NCBI GenBank assembly: GCA_005402585.1
Contig: BIFP01000068.1
Coordinates: forward strand, 124,001-188,000
Length of the DNA: 64,000 bases
Reading direction: 5' to 3'
DNA from: Micromonosporaceae bacterium KJ-029
GTDB lineage: Bacteria > Actinomycetota > Actinomycetes > Mycobacteriales > Micromonosporaceae
The notes beneath the pieces are model-generated. The model searched no databases. It saw nothing but the letters and a program-made list of their open reading frames with translations, and was not told the origin of the DNA. Positions 33,536 through 42,762 of the stretch are shown here, in pieces. How positions within the stretch are numbered: position 1 is the first letter of the stretch; every line of letters begins with the position of its first letter. The position numbers and the translations under genes were made by a program.

Positions 33536-35526
33536 GCGAGGCATTGGCCAATCTGCTGAACGAGACGCGCCAGTTCCCGCCGCCGGCCGAACTCGCCGCT
33601 GCCGCGAACGTGACCGCCGACGCGTACGCCGAGGCGGACGCCGACCGGCTTGCCTTCTGGGAGCGTCAGGCCGCGCGGCTGAGCTGGGCGAAGCAGTGGG
33701 ACCAGGTGCTGGACTGGTCGACTCCGCCGTTCGCGAAGTGGTTCCTCGGTGGGCAACTGAACGTGGCGTACAACTGCCTCGATCGGCACGTCGAGGCTGG
33801 CCGGGGCGACAAGGTGGCCATCCACTGGGAGGGCGAGCCGGGCGACACCCGCACCATCACGTACGCCGACCTGCACCGGATGACCTGCCAGGCGGCGAAC
33901 GCGCTCACCGACCTCGGGGTGACCGCCGGTGACCGGGTGGCGATCTACCTGCCGATGATCCCGGAGGCGGCGGTCGCGATGCTGGCCTGCGCCCGGATCG
34001 GCGCCACGCACAGCGTGGTGTTCGGCGGTTTCTCGGCCGAATCGTTGACCAACCGGATCCAGGACGCCACGGCCAAGGTCGTGATCACCGCCGACGGCGG
34101 CTACCGGCGGGGCAAGCCGTCCGCGCTCAAGCCGACGGTCGACGAGGCGGTGGCGAAGTGCCCGTCGGTCGAGCACGTCCTGGTGGTTCGCCGCACCGGC
34201 GAGGAGGTCGGCTGGTCGGAGCGGGACCACTGGTGGCACGAGACGGTGGAGCAGGCGTCGACCGAGCACGCCGCAGCGGCGTTCGACGCCGAGCACCCGC
34301 TCTTCATCCTCTACACCAGCGGCACCACGGCCCGTCCGAAGGGCATCCTGCACACCACCGGCGGCTACCTGACCCAGGCGTCGTACACCACTCACGCGGT
34401 CTTCGACCTGAAGCCGGAGACCGACGTCTACTGGTGCACCGCGGACATCGGCTGGGTCACCGGCCACTCCTACATCGTGTACGGTCCGCTCTCCAACGGC
34501 GCGACCCAGGTGATGTACGAGGGCACCCCGGACACCCCGCACAAGGGCCGGTTCTGGGAGATCGTCGACAAGTACGGCGTGACGATCCTCTACACGGCAC
34601 CGACGCTGATCCGCACCATGATGAAGTGGGGCGAGGACATCCCGGCCGGCTACGACCTGTCCTCGCTGCGGCTGCTCGGCAGCGTCGGCGAGCCGATCAA
34701 CCCCGAGGCGTGGATGTGGTACCGCCAGCACGTCGGCGGGGGTGAGCTGCCCATCGTGGACACCTGGTGGCAGACCGAGACCGGCGCCATGATGATCTCA
34801 CCGCTGCCCGGCGTGACCGCCGCCAAGCCGGGTTCGGCGATGGCCCCGCTACCGGGGATCAGCGCCGACGTGGTCGACGACCAGGGCCAGTCGGTGCCCA
34901 ACGGCGGCGGTGGCTATCTCGTGCTGCGCGAGCCGTGGCCGTCGATGCTGCGCACCATCTGGGGCGACGACAACCGGTTCATCGAGACGTACTGGTCCCG
35001 GTTCGGCGCGGGTGCCAGCGGCGATGCCGGCGACCCGTGGATCTACTTCGCCGGTGACGGCGCGAAGAAGGACGACGACGGGCACATCTGGCTGCTCGGC
35101 CGGGTGGACGACGTGATGCTCGTGTCTGGGCACAACATCTCGACCACTGAGGTGGAGTCGGCACTGGTCTCGCACCCGTCGGTGGCGGAGGCGGCGGTGG
35201 TCGGCGCCACCGACCCGACCACCGGCCAGGCGATCGTCGCGTTCGCCATCCCGCGCGGCACCGTCGACACCTCCGGGGAGGCCGGCGAGCAGCTCATCGC
35301 CGACCTGCGCAACCACGTGGCGAAGACGCTCGGCCCGATCGCCAAGCCCCGGCAGATCATGCTGGTGCCGGAGTTGCCGAAGACCCGGTCGGGCAAGATC
35401 ATGCGCCGGCTGCTGCGGGACGTGGCGGAGAACCGCTCGCTGGGTGACGTGACGACGCTGCAGGATTCCTCCGTGATGGAGCTGATCGCCTCCGGCATGG
35501 GCGGGGGCAAGTCCGACGAGGACTGA
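33532..35526 (+). CDS. acs: acetyl-CoA synthetase
   Basis: A 664-residue AMP-forming acetate-CoA ligase turning acetate, ATP and CoA into acetyl-CoA. The P-loop LYTSGTTARPKGILHTT is near residue 261, WWQTETGAMM near 410, and VDDVMLVSGHNISTTEVES marks the hinge region. The acetylation-controlled Lys is K622 in RSGKIMRRLLR. The length and all motifs fit Acs. Two of the motif residues vary slightly (ARPKG in place of GKPKG), as in other actinobacteria. Translation seems coupled to the mini-ORF before it. It corresponds to Rv3667. Confidence 0.95.
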   Translation: MSEALANLLNETRQFPPPAELAAAANVTADAYAEADADRLAFWERQAARLSWAKQWDQVLDWSTPPFAKWFLGGQLNVAYNCLDRHVEAGRGDKVAIHWEGEPGDTRTITYADLHRMTCQAANALTDLGVTAGDRVAIYLPMIPEAAVAMLACARIGATHSVVFGGFSAESLTNRIQDATAKVVITADGGYRRGKPSALKPTVDEAVAKCPSVEHVLVVRRTGEEVGWSERDHWWHETVEQASTEHAAAAFDAEHPLFILYTSGTTARPKGILHTTGGYLTQASYTTHAVFDLKPETDVYWCTADIGWVTGHSYIVYGPLSNGATQVMYEGTPDTPHKGRFWEIVDKYGVTILYTAPTLIRTMMKWGEDIPAGYDLSSLRLLGSVGEPINPEAWMWYRQHVGGGELPIVDTWWQTETGAMMISPLPGVTAAKPGSAMAPLPGISADVVDDQGQSVPNGGGGYLVLREPWPSMLRTIWGDDNRFIETYWSRFGAGASGDAGDPWIYFAGDGAKKDDDGHIWLLGRVDDVMLVSGHNISTTEVESALVSHPSVAEAAVVGATDPTTGQAIVAFAIPRGTVDTSGEAGEQLIADLRNHVAKTLGPIAKPRQIMLVPELPKTRSGKIMRRLLRDVAENRSLGDVTTLQDSSVMELIASGMGGGKSDED

Positions 35527-35972
35527 CGGCAGCCGTACGACTCGATGGGTGGCGGTCAACGCGGACCGCCACCCATCGTCGTGTCCGGCAGCGGTCGACC
35601 CCGGGCCGGGTATGTGACAGTGAAAATGCCTCTCAACATCTCACTGCAACAAATCGACGGGTACCCCTTCCCACTGGCCCCACTGCTGACGGTCGGCGCA
35701 TCCGCCGCCGCCGCGCCAGTGGCGGACGCGCCGGCGCCCGCCCAGTCGATCGCCGAGCCCGCCCACGCCGAACATGACCGCCGAACCCACTGGAGGAGAA
35801 GCGCCGCGCCCTGCGTCAGGAGGGCCTGAGCGAGGTGCAGCCGTCAGTCCGGTCGGTTGACCGCCCACCGGCACAGCTCGCGTGTCCGGCGGGGGCACAG
35901 TCGCGCGACCGGTGCGGGCGCCGGAACGGCGTCGGGCCGAGCGCCCGGCGGCGGGGTCATAGGCTGTCGGTC
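35527..35972. other. 446-bp spacer between acs and hydrolase
   Basis: No convincing gene. Open frames here are Ala/Pro-rich with poor codon structure. An ATG at 35777 preceded by no ribosome site gives a 28-codon ORF only. It could be remnant coding sequence; I see nothing definable. Confidence 0.5.
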
Positions 35973-36905
35973 ATGACCGAGCAGCGTGGCGGTGCCGTCG
36001 ACGAGTCCTGCGTCCTCACCGAGGGGCCGTGGACGCACCGGTTCGTCGGCGCCAACGGCAGCCGGTTCCACGTCGTCGAGGCGGGCACCGGACCGATGGT
36101 GCTCTTCCTGCACGGCTTCCCCGAGCACTGGTGGGCCTGGCACCAGATGCTGCCCGCAGTCGCCGACGCCGGCTTCCGAGCCGTCGCCATCGACCTGCGG
36201 GGCTACGGCGCCAGCGACAAGCCACCCCGGGGGTACGACGGCTACACCCTCGCCGCCGACGTCGCCGGCCTGATCCGCGCCCTGGGCGAACGCTCGGCAA
36301 CCGTGGTCGGCGCCGGCGCCGGCGGAATGATCGGCTGGACGGTGGCGTCGTTCCACCCCAACCTGGTCCGCCGGCTGGTGGTGCTCGGCGCTCCGCACCC
36401 GCTGCGGTTGCGTGCGGCGATCTTCGCCGACCCACGTGGTCAGTTCGCCGCCTCCACGCCCGCGCTGAGGTTCCAGCTGCCCCGCTACGAGCACGTCCTC
36501 ACCCGCGACGAGGGGCGGGCGGTGGAGGAGATCCTGCGCCGCTGGGGCGGCCCACGCTGGGTCGCCGGCCCGGACTTCGCCGAGTACGCGCGGCACTGCC
36601 GGGAGGCCATGCGAATCCCGCAGGCCGCGTTCTGCGCGCTGGAGGGCTACCGGTGGGCGTTCCGATCGGTGCTTCGGCTGCACGGCTACCGGTTCGTCAA
36701 GTTGATGCAGCGACCGCTGGTCACTCCCACCCTGCAACTGCACGGCGCCCGCGACGTCGCCGCGCTGGCGCGTACCGCCCAGGGCTCGGGGCGCTATGTC
36801 AGCGCGCCGTACGAGTGGCGACTGCTCGACCACGTCGGGCACTTCCCCCATCTGGAGGAGCCGGATCTGGTGCTGGGCGAGGTGCTGAGGTGGGCCAAGT
36901 CCTGA
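35973..36905 (+). CDS. alpha/beta hydrolase, EphE-like, nucleophile missing
   Basis: A 310-residue alpha/beta-hydrolase-fold protein related to epoxide hydrolases. It shows LFLHGFPEHWWAWHQ near residue 45 (oxyanion HGFPE) and VAIDLRGYGASDKP near 71. The nucleophile elbow reads VVGAGAGGMIGW near residue 111: the position of the catalytic Asp in G-H-D-x-G-G is Gly. The general-base His remains in DHVGHFPHLEEP. It may therefore be a non-hydrolytic member. It corresponds to EphE (Rv3670) by context. I chose the ATG at 35973 because homology starts soon after; the open frame begins at 35835. Confidence 0.8.
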   Translation: MTEQRGGAVDESCVLTEGPWTHRFVGANGSRFHVVEAGTGPMVLFLHGFPEHWWAWHQMLPAVADAGFRAVAIDLRGYGASDKPPRGYDGYTLAADVAGLIRALGERSATVVGAGAGGMIGWTVASFHPNLVRRLVVLGAPHPLRLRAAIFADPRGQFAASTPALRFQLPRYEHVLTRDEGRAVEEILRRWGGPRWVAGPDFAEYARHCREAMRIPQAAFCALEGYRWAFRSVLRLHGYRFVKLMQRPLVTPTLQLHGARDVAALARTAQGSGRYVSAPYEWRLLDHVGHFPHLEEPDLVLGEVLRWAKS

Positions 36906-36920
36906 GCGCGCCGGGGCGAC

Positions 36921-37283
36921 TCAGACCCGCTGTTCGCGCACGTCGGTGACCTCGCCGACCGGCGCCCAGCCCTGGTATACGCCGAAGTCGAACGCCTCCA
37001 GCCGCATCGCCTGGGCGACCGGCCACCGCCCGCCGGTGTACTCGACCCGCAGCCACCCGTCGTGCTCGGCGAGCACGATGAACGGCTGCCCCTTCCAGGT
37101 ACAGGTCGTCCGCACGTACGCAAGCTCGTCGACCTCGGCGGCCGGGACCACCCGGACGTGCCGGCCGGCGCGTACCTCGACGAAACCGTCGCCCGCCTCC
37201 GACCGGTAGAGCCGGATCTCGCCGCCGTCCGGGCTGGCCTGGTACTCCCGTCCCCGCCAGCGGGCCACGTAGCCGTCGCGCAT
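36921..37283 (-). CDS. conserved hypothetical protein
   Basis: A 120-residue, mostly beta protein of unknown function. It has no signal peptide or membrane segment. YVARWRGREYQASPDGGEIRLY at the N-terminus and WLRVEYTGGRWPVAQAMRLEAFDF suggest a small barrel-like fold. Its ATG overlaps the stop of the SseB-domain gene (TGATG), so the two are co-translated; a GTG one codon earlier is an alternative start. The coupling suggests a partner of the SseB protein in the same system. Confidence 0.65.
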   Translation of the reverse strand: MRDGYVARWRGREYQASPDGGEIRLYRSEAGDGFVEVRAGRHVRVVPAAEVDELAYVRTTCTWKGQPFIVLAEHDGWLRVEYTGGRWPVAQAMRLEAFDFGVYQGWAPVGEVTDVREQRV

Positions 37284-40200
37284 CACCGTTCACCGACCTG
37301 TCGCCAGGAGAGCGAGTCGGCGTCGAGGACGGCGACCACCCGTTCGGTGCCGTCCGCGCCGATGCGTACCAGCTGCGCGCCGTGCGGCAACCGGACGCTG
37401 TCCACCTTGAACTCGGCCACCACGTCGCTGCTCTCGCCGGGGGCGAAGCCGTTGCCCCGGAACGGCGGGCGTTCGATGACCCAGCCCTCCATGGCCCGCA
37501 TGGCGGCCTCGTTCTGCCCGCCGTACGGAATCCGGTAGAGGCTCGGCCGGTACGCCGGCCACCTGAGCACGTAGATCTGCTCGGCGTCGGCCGCGAAGGG
37601 CGACTCGGGATGGTGGAGGCCGAGCGCCTGGTACAGCTCGGCCGGCGTGGTGAGGTGCGCCAGTTCGCTGGCCCGGTGCACGAAACCGGAGACCCGGTCG
37701 TAGCCCCGTTCCAGGTAGTAACCGAGTTGGCTCGGCGCTATCGCCTTCTGCATCACGATGGGTCGGCTCGGGTCGGCGGCCGGTGCGGCCGGCCGTGGAC
37801 CGCCAGCCGGCGCGGATGCGTCGGCGGTGGACTCGGGCTCGCTGTCGGGATCGTCGCCGAGCCCCACTTCGGCCGCCCAGTTGGCCAGCCCGACGATCTG
37901 CTCGCCGGGCAGCTTCGCCCCGACCGGCGTACCCGGATTGACCGCGAACGACCACGACGGGTCGGGCCACCGCCGGATCAGCTGGACGAATCGAACCTGG
38001 ACCGTCTCGGCGGCCGGGTCGGTGTGGTCGGCGAGACGCTGGGGTGAGGTGTAGACCACAACGAAGGTCTGGCCGTCCAGTTCCACGGCCGGCCAGACGA
38101 ATCCCGGGTCGCCGGGGCGGCTGCCCGCAGCGGAGTCGGCCGCGACGGGCATGAGCACCCGCGCCAGCAGCAGCGTGGACAGGAACGTGTCGGTGTTCCC
38201 GGTGCCCGCGGCACCGAGCAACGCCTCCTCCACTCCGTTGGCGGGCCGGAACGCGACACCGGCGGCAGCGGAAGCGGAGTGGCCAGGGGTCGCCGCACCA
38301 CCGGCGCTCACCTCGTCGGTCGCACCGGCCGGCTCCGGCGCCACCGTCGGGACCGGTTCGGCCGGCTCGGCTGCCACCGTCGGAGCCGCAACCGCCGGCT
38401 CGGGTGTCACCATCGGGACCGGGACCGTCAGCTCCGACTCGACCGTCGGCTCCGGCGCCACCGTCGAAACCGGGACCGTCGGATCCGCCGTCGGCACCGG
38501 CACGGTCTCGGGCTCAGGCGCCGTGGTCCGGTCCGGCTCGGTCTCGGGCTTGCGCCACGACACCGCGACCGTCGGCTCGGAGCCAAAAATGGGGACGGTC
38601 GGATCCGCCGTCGGGAGCGGCGCGGTCTCGGGCTCGGGCTCCGCGCTCGGGACCGGCTCGGTCTCGGTCTTGCCCCACGACACCGCAACCGTCGGCTCGG
38701 AGCCGAAAATGGGGACGGTCGGATCCGGGGCGGGGGATTCGCTGAATCCGGGTACCGACTGGACGGGCGCGCCAAGGCCCTCGACCCCGCCGGGAGCGGG
38801 GCGGGTCGGCGGGGCGTCAGCGGATGGCTCGTCGACCGCGGGCCCGCCGGCTGCCGATGCTGCCCCGGCAGGACGGTGCGGGGGCTCCGCGGGCCTCGAC
38901 GGGGCATCGTTGGCCGCACCAGCCGGGCGATCAGGCACCGCTCCCGAGGTGAGGTCACGGGTCTCGATGATGGTGCCCTCGATGACGATCGGCGTGAAGC
39001 CGCGACGCGGCGCGGGCGGGCCGGAGACCGGTTCCGCGATCGACGCGGACAACTCCTCCGGACGCTCCGCCGACCCGGGGCGGGGCAGTGCCTGGGTCGC
39101 CTCCGCGCTGCCGGTGCCCTCGGCGTGGGCAACCCCCGGAGCCGTCCAGCCGGCTGGTGGAGGAACCCGCAGTGGTCGGGTCGGGTCCTGCGCCGGGTCG
39201 CCGGGCGTCGCCAGCGGCTGGGTCGCCTCACCGCCCGGCCGGGTCGGTGCGGTGGACCGGTCGTCCTCGGTGAAGACGAAGGCTCGCTGCTCGCCCTCGG
39301 CCGGCGGCTCCCCGACCGGCCCACGGCGAGGGAACGGCTGAGTGCCCCGTGCGAACCGGGACGGCGGTGCTGCCCGGTCCGTCAGGCGGTCGCCGCGATG
39401 GGCCGACCAACCGGCCGCCGGTTCGAAGAAGGACCGCCGGCCTGTCTGGTCGGCGCCGGTGTCGGCGGGGCGACCGTTGGCCGGCGGTCCGGACCGCTCA
39501 GGCGTGACCGACAATCCGTGGCCCGGCGAGGCGGCCTCCTCGCCTCGCGCCGGCATCGGCCGGCGCGGCGGCAGGCCACCCGGGCCGTCCGGCCGGGCGG
39601 CGCCGACGGCGCCCTGCCCGTCGCCGAGCGCACCCGGTCGGCGGCCGCCGGCGCCCGGTGGGCCGTCCGGTACTGCCGACGCGAGCCCGCTGGTGTCCGG
39701 TTGACCCGGCGCCCGTCCGGCGGGCTGCTGGCGGTGCGGCCCGGCGACCGTGCCCGGTGCTGCCGTGGGCAGCTGGGGAAGGTGGAAGGCTTCGGGGACC
39801 ACCGGTTGCGGGGCCACCGCGCGGCCGAGGCCAGCACCGGCCGGGCGCTGGCCGGGCGCCCTGACCGTCGGTGCCGTCGGCGTGGAGGGCACCGCCGTGC
39901 TCGAACGGGCGTCGCGGGACCGGTTCAGTGCCTCGACGCGCTCCAGCCGGGCGCGGGCACCCACTGTGCGCCCTGGTAGCCGGACGTCGCCACGGGACAG
40001 CTGGGAGACGTACCAGGCGGGCAGGTAGCCCTCGACGGGTAGCCCCGGATTGACCGCCAGCCACCACTCGTGGTTCGGCCAGCCGCTGGCCAGTTCCGCG
40101 TAGCCGGTGCGCCGGCTGGGGCCGGTGTGCTCGCCCAGGCAGGCGCGCATCGCCTCGACGGAGGTGAATGCCAGTACATGGGTGCGACCACCCGTGGTCC

Positions 40201-40363
40201 AGGTGCCCCAACCGACCGGCGTCTGGCCTCCGGCCGGCTGGGCGGAGACCGGTAACAGCAGCTCGACGCTGGACAGGATGCGGAAGTAAAGCTGCTGGTC
40301 GTTGTTGCGCAGCGCGTCCCGCATCGCCGCCTCGGCCTCGGTGGCCGGCTCCCAGTCGGTCAC
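37283..40363 (-). CDS. large protein with two SseB-like domains and Pro-rich middle
   Basis: A 1026-residue protein. Residues 1-145 form an SseB-like domain (LRNNDQQLYFRILSSVELLLP, then WWLAVNPGLPVEGYLPAWYV). A Pro/Ala/Glu-rich linker of about 550 residues follows, with two imperfect copies of ADPTVPIFGSEPTVAVSW. A second SseB-like domain is near 700-840 (FLSTLLLARVLMPV, SFAVNPGTPVGAKL). The C-terminal 160 residues are a separate fold beginning IVMQKAIAPSQLGYYLERGYD. I chose the GTG at 40363 for its upstream GGAGGAGG. It sits next to mycP/WXG100/eccE; SseB proteins also occur near actinobacterial T7SS loci, and I infer a T7SS-associated role. Confidence 0.65.
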   Translation of the reverse strand: MTDWEPATEAEAAMRDALRNNDQQLYFRILSSVELLLPVSAQPAGGQTPVGWGTWTTGGRTHVLAFTSVEAMRACLGEHTGPSRRTGYAELASGWPNHEWWLAVNPGLPVEGYLPAWYVSQLSRGDVRLPGRTVGARARLERVEALNRSRDARSSTAVPSTPTAPTVRAPGQRPAGAGLGRAVAPQPVVPEAFHLPQLPTAAPGTVAGPHRQQPAGRAPGQPDTSGLASAVPDGPPGAGGRRPGALGDGQGAVGAARPDGPGGLPPRRPMPARGEEAASPGHGLSVTPERSGPPANGRPADTGADQTGRRSFFEPAAGWSAHRGDRLTDRAAPPSRFARGTQPFPRRGPVGEPPAEGEQRAFVFTEDDRSTAPTRPGGEATQPLATPGDPAQDPTRPLRVPPPAGWTAPGVAHAEGTGSAEATQALPRPGSAERPEELSASIAEPVSGPPAPRRGFTPIVIEGTIIETRDLTSGAVPDRPAGAANDAPSRPAEPPHRPAGAASAAGGPAVDEPSADAPPTRPAPGGVEGLGAPVQSVPGFSESPAPDPTVPIFGSEPTVAVSWGKTETEPVPSAEPEPETAPLPTADPTVPIFGSEPTVAVSWRKPETEPDRTTAPEPETVPVPTADPTVPVSTVAPEPTVESELTVPVPMVTPEPAVAAPTVAAEPAEPVPTVAPEPAGATDEVSAGGAATPGHSASAAAGVAFRPANGVEEALLGAAGTGNTDTFLSTLLLARVLMPVAADSAAGSRPGDPGFVWPAVELDGQTFVVVYTSPQRLADHTDPAAETVQVRFVQLIRRWPDPSWSFAVNPGTPVGAKLPGEQIVGLANWAAEVGLGDDPDSEPESTADASAPAGGPRPAAPAADPSRPIVMQKAIAPSQLGYYLERGYDRVSGFVHRASELAHLTTPAELYQALGLHHPESPFAADAEQIYVLRWPAYRPSLYRIPYGGQNEAAMRAMEGWVIERPPFRGNGFAPGESSDVVAEFKVDSVRLPHGAQLVRIGADGTERVVAVLDADSLSWRQVGER

Positions 40364-40514
40364 GGCCACCCCTCCTCCCGGCACAGGCCATAGGTATCGC
40401 CTACAACCTACAAGGTGATCACAAGATCACAATGTCAGGCTGGCGGCGCTCCGCCCGGGTCATCCGGAGGCGATAACATCCCGTTCCGGTGTCGACACGA
40501 TACGGAGGCGGTCG

Positions 40515-41720
40515 ATGTCCCGGTGCAGCCCGCGCCCGCTCCTCGCGGGTCTGGCCGCCGCCGTGCTGGCCGGCCCGACGGCGGCCGCAATCCCCGCGAC
40601 GGCGATGGCCACGCCGGGCTGCGAAGCCCCGCCGGCACCCGTCCAGCCGGTCTCCGCCGTCCCCTGGCCGCAGCAGCGGTACGCCCCTGAGCGACTGTCG
40701 ACGCTGGCGACCGGATCGGGTGTGACCGTCGCGGTGGTCGACTCGGGCGTGGACCGGCGGCACCCCCAACTCGCCAACCGCGTGCTCACCGGCACCGATC
40801 TGCTCGACCCGGGTGGTGACGGCAGCGAGGACTGCGTCGGCCACGGCACCGGCGTCGCGAGCATCATCGCTGCCGCCCCGCGCGACGGGATCGCCTTCCG
40901 TGGCCTGGCGCCGGACGCCCGGATCCTGCCGGTCCGGGTCAGCGAGCAGCAGGTCGTGGACGGCCGTGGGTCGGGGCGTACGGTCGGACCGGACGGCTTC
41001 GCCCGGGCGATCCGCTGGGCGGTGGACAACGGCGCCGACGTGGTCAACCTGTCCGTCGTGCTGTACGCCGATCATTCGGCGGTGCGCGCGGCGATCGCCC
41101 ACGCGGTCGCTCGGGACGTGGTTGTCGTCGCCGCCGCCGGCAACCTGCACGGCAGCGGCGACCCGCGCCCCTACCCCGCCACCTACCCGGGGGTGCTCGG
41201 GGTGGGCGCGATCGGCGTGGACGGGGCTCGGGCCGCCTTCTCCCAGACCGGCTCCTACCTGGATCTGGTCGCACCCGGTACGGACGTGCTGATCGCCGCC
41301 CCCGGCCGGGGCCACCAGCGGGCCGAGGGGACCAGCTACGCCGCACCCTTCGTGGCCGCCACCGCGGCCCTGCTCCGGCAGTACCGCCCCGAGCTGACCG
41401 CCGAGGAGGTGGCCCGCCGGATCGTCGCCACCACCGATCCGGCTCCGGGCGGCGGATACGGCGCGGGGGTGCTCAACCCGTACCGGGCGGTCACCGAGAC
41501 CGGCGGCGGCCCGACCGGACCCGGCCGGCCGGCCGCCGTGCTGGCCGACGACCGGGCCGATCCGGCGTTGCTGGCGCAGCAGGCCCGCCGGGCCGCCGCC
41601 CGGGACCGCGCGCTGCTGCTGGCCAGCGCCGGTGGGCTGGTGGTGGCGGTCGTCGTGCTGGCGGCCGTTGTCGTGCCGAGGGGCGCCCGACGGCGCTGGC
41701 GCCCCGCCGACCCGGGCTGA
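40515..41720 (+). CDS. mycP: mycosin-like S8 serine protease of type VII secretion
   Basis: A 401-residue subtilisin-family protease with a signal peptide (residues 1-30). The catalytic triad is D76 (VAVVDSGVD), H110 (CVGHGTGVAS) and S274 (GTSYAAPFVAA). The oxyanion Asn is in VAAAGNLHG. A C-terminal transmembrane helix (ALLLASAGGLVVAVVVLAAVVVP) followed by a short basic tail anchors it with the protease outside the cell. This layout is that of MycP mycosins, core or accessory parts of ESX systems. It diverges from the SseB gene and converges on the WXG100 pair. Confidence 0.9.
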   Translation: MSRCSPRPLLAGLAAAVLAGPTAAAIPATAMATPGCEAPPAPVQPVSAVPWPQQRYAPERLSTLATGSGVTVAVVDSGVDRRHPQLANRVLTGTDLLDPGGDGSEDCVGHGTGVASIIAAAPRDGIAFRGLAPDARILPVRVSEQQVVDGRGSGRTVGPDGFARAIRWAVDNGADVVNLSVVLYADHSAVRAAIAHAVARDVVVVAAAGNLHGSGDPRPYPATYPGVLGVGAIGVDGARAAFSQTGSYLDLVAPGTDVLIAAPGRGHQRAEGTSYAAPFVAATAALLRQYRPELTAEEVARRIVATTDPAPGGGYGAGVLNPYRAVTETGGGPTGPGRPAAVLADDRADPALLAQQARRAAARDRALLLASAGGLVVAVVVLAAVVVPRGARRRWRPADPG

Positions 41721-41886
41721 GCCGAGCAGGGCGTCCGAGCGAATCCTGGGACACCAGCGGTGACCCAGTGGCCGGCAGGTGACGCCGGCCGGGGCGCCGG
41801 TCGGCAACCCACGGTCGGCCGACACCGGACCAGCCGTCGGCCACCAACAGCCGATCGGCAACCCGCGATCGCACGTCACCTGGCGG

Positions 41887-42180
41887 TCACTGGAAGAGGC
41901 CGGCGTTCCTCTTCTCGGTGTCGAGGTAGTCGGCCGCGGACTCGTCCACGGCCAGCTTGATGTCCCGCAGCATGACCTGGAGGTCCTGCGAGGCGTTGCG
42001 CCACCGGGCCTGCCGCTGCTCGTACGCCTGCTGGGCGTCACCGGACCAGCTGGCCACCAGCGGGGCCGCGTCGCGCTCCAGCTGGCCGAGCTGCGAGTCG
42101 AGCGTGTTCAACGCCCGCTGGATGTCCGCGCTGGCCTGCTGCAACGCGGCGAAGTTGACGACCAGCACACCGTGCTCCAT
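41887..42180 (-). CDS. WXG100-family protein (EsxA-like)
   Basis: A 97-residue WXG100 protein with two helices around W45-S-G47 and the C-terminal Y-x-x-x-E export motif (YLDTE, residues 85-89). It is the second gene of a pair whose partner lies 24 bp upstream. Such pairs form heterodimers exported by type VII secretion. The local architecture, next to mycP and eccE, supports this assignment. Confidence 0.92.
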   Translation of the reverse strand: MEHGVLVVNFAALQQASADIQRALNTLDSQLGQLERDAAPLVASWSGDAQQAYEQRQARWRNASQDLQVMLRDIKLAVDESAADYLDTEKRNAGLFQ

Positions 42181-42204
42181 CGGATGTCTCCCCCTGGATC
42201 TTGT

Positions 42205-42525
42205 CTAGAGCGGCAGCTGGATGCCGCCACGGTTGGTGGCGGACACCCGGCTGGCCGCCTCGGCGTCCGACGCGTCGTACTGCGTGCCGGCGGTGCGGAT
42301 CGCGCCCGCGGTCTCCCGCAACGCCCGCTGCAGGCTCGCCTGATCCTGCGCCCACTGCTGTTTGACCTGCTCGAACGACCGGCCGCCCGCCCCACGCCAG
42401 GCCTGCTGGAGAACCTCCAGCTGGGCCAGCAGTCCGCTGAGCATCGTCTGCAACGACTGATCCGCCTGCTCGAACTTCGCCGCGGTCTGCTGCATCACCG
42501 CGGCCTCTGCCTGGGTCTGGGACAC
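42205..42525 (-). CDS. WXG100-family protein (EsxB-like)
   Basis: A 106-residue WXG100 protein with W43-R-G45 and Y83-x-x-x-D87 (YDASD). I chose the GTG at 42525 for its AGGTGA ribosome site at good spacing; the open frame reaches 42699 without further support. The C-terminal tail beyond the Y-x-x-x-D motif is 19 residues. It is the upstream member of the pair with the 97-residue protein and divergent from eccE. Confidence 0.92.
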   Translation of the reverse strand: MSQTQAEAAVMQQTAAKFEQADQSLQTMLSGLLAQLEVLQQAWRGAGGRSFEQVKQQWAQDQASLQRALRETAGAIRTAGTQYDASDAEAASRVSATNRGGIQLPL

Positions 42526-42762
42526 CCCGACGTCACCTCGTCTCCTCGGTCGTGGCTGGCCCGGCGATGGGACGCACCACCCACGGCTCCGGAGGGGCGA
42601 GCGCGCCGCGGGTACGGGCCAACGAGAACTCGTCGCTGACGGTAGCGGCATGGTAGCCGTCGTGCTACCCCGCCACGCTCTCCTGTGGACAACGCGCACC
42701 CCTGCCGGTAACTACGATGGGCGGCATCTGGGTCGCAGCGGGTGATTGGCCGAGGAGGCGCG

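Noticed and set aside
35545..35829. 94-codon ORF between acs and the hydrolase
   Set aside because: No ribosome site, Ala/Pro-rich without domains, poor codon periodicity; treated as spacer.
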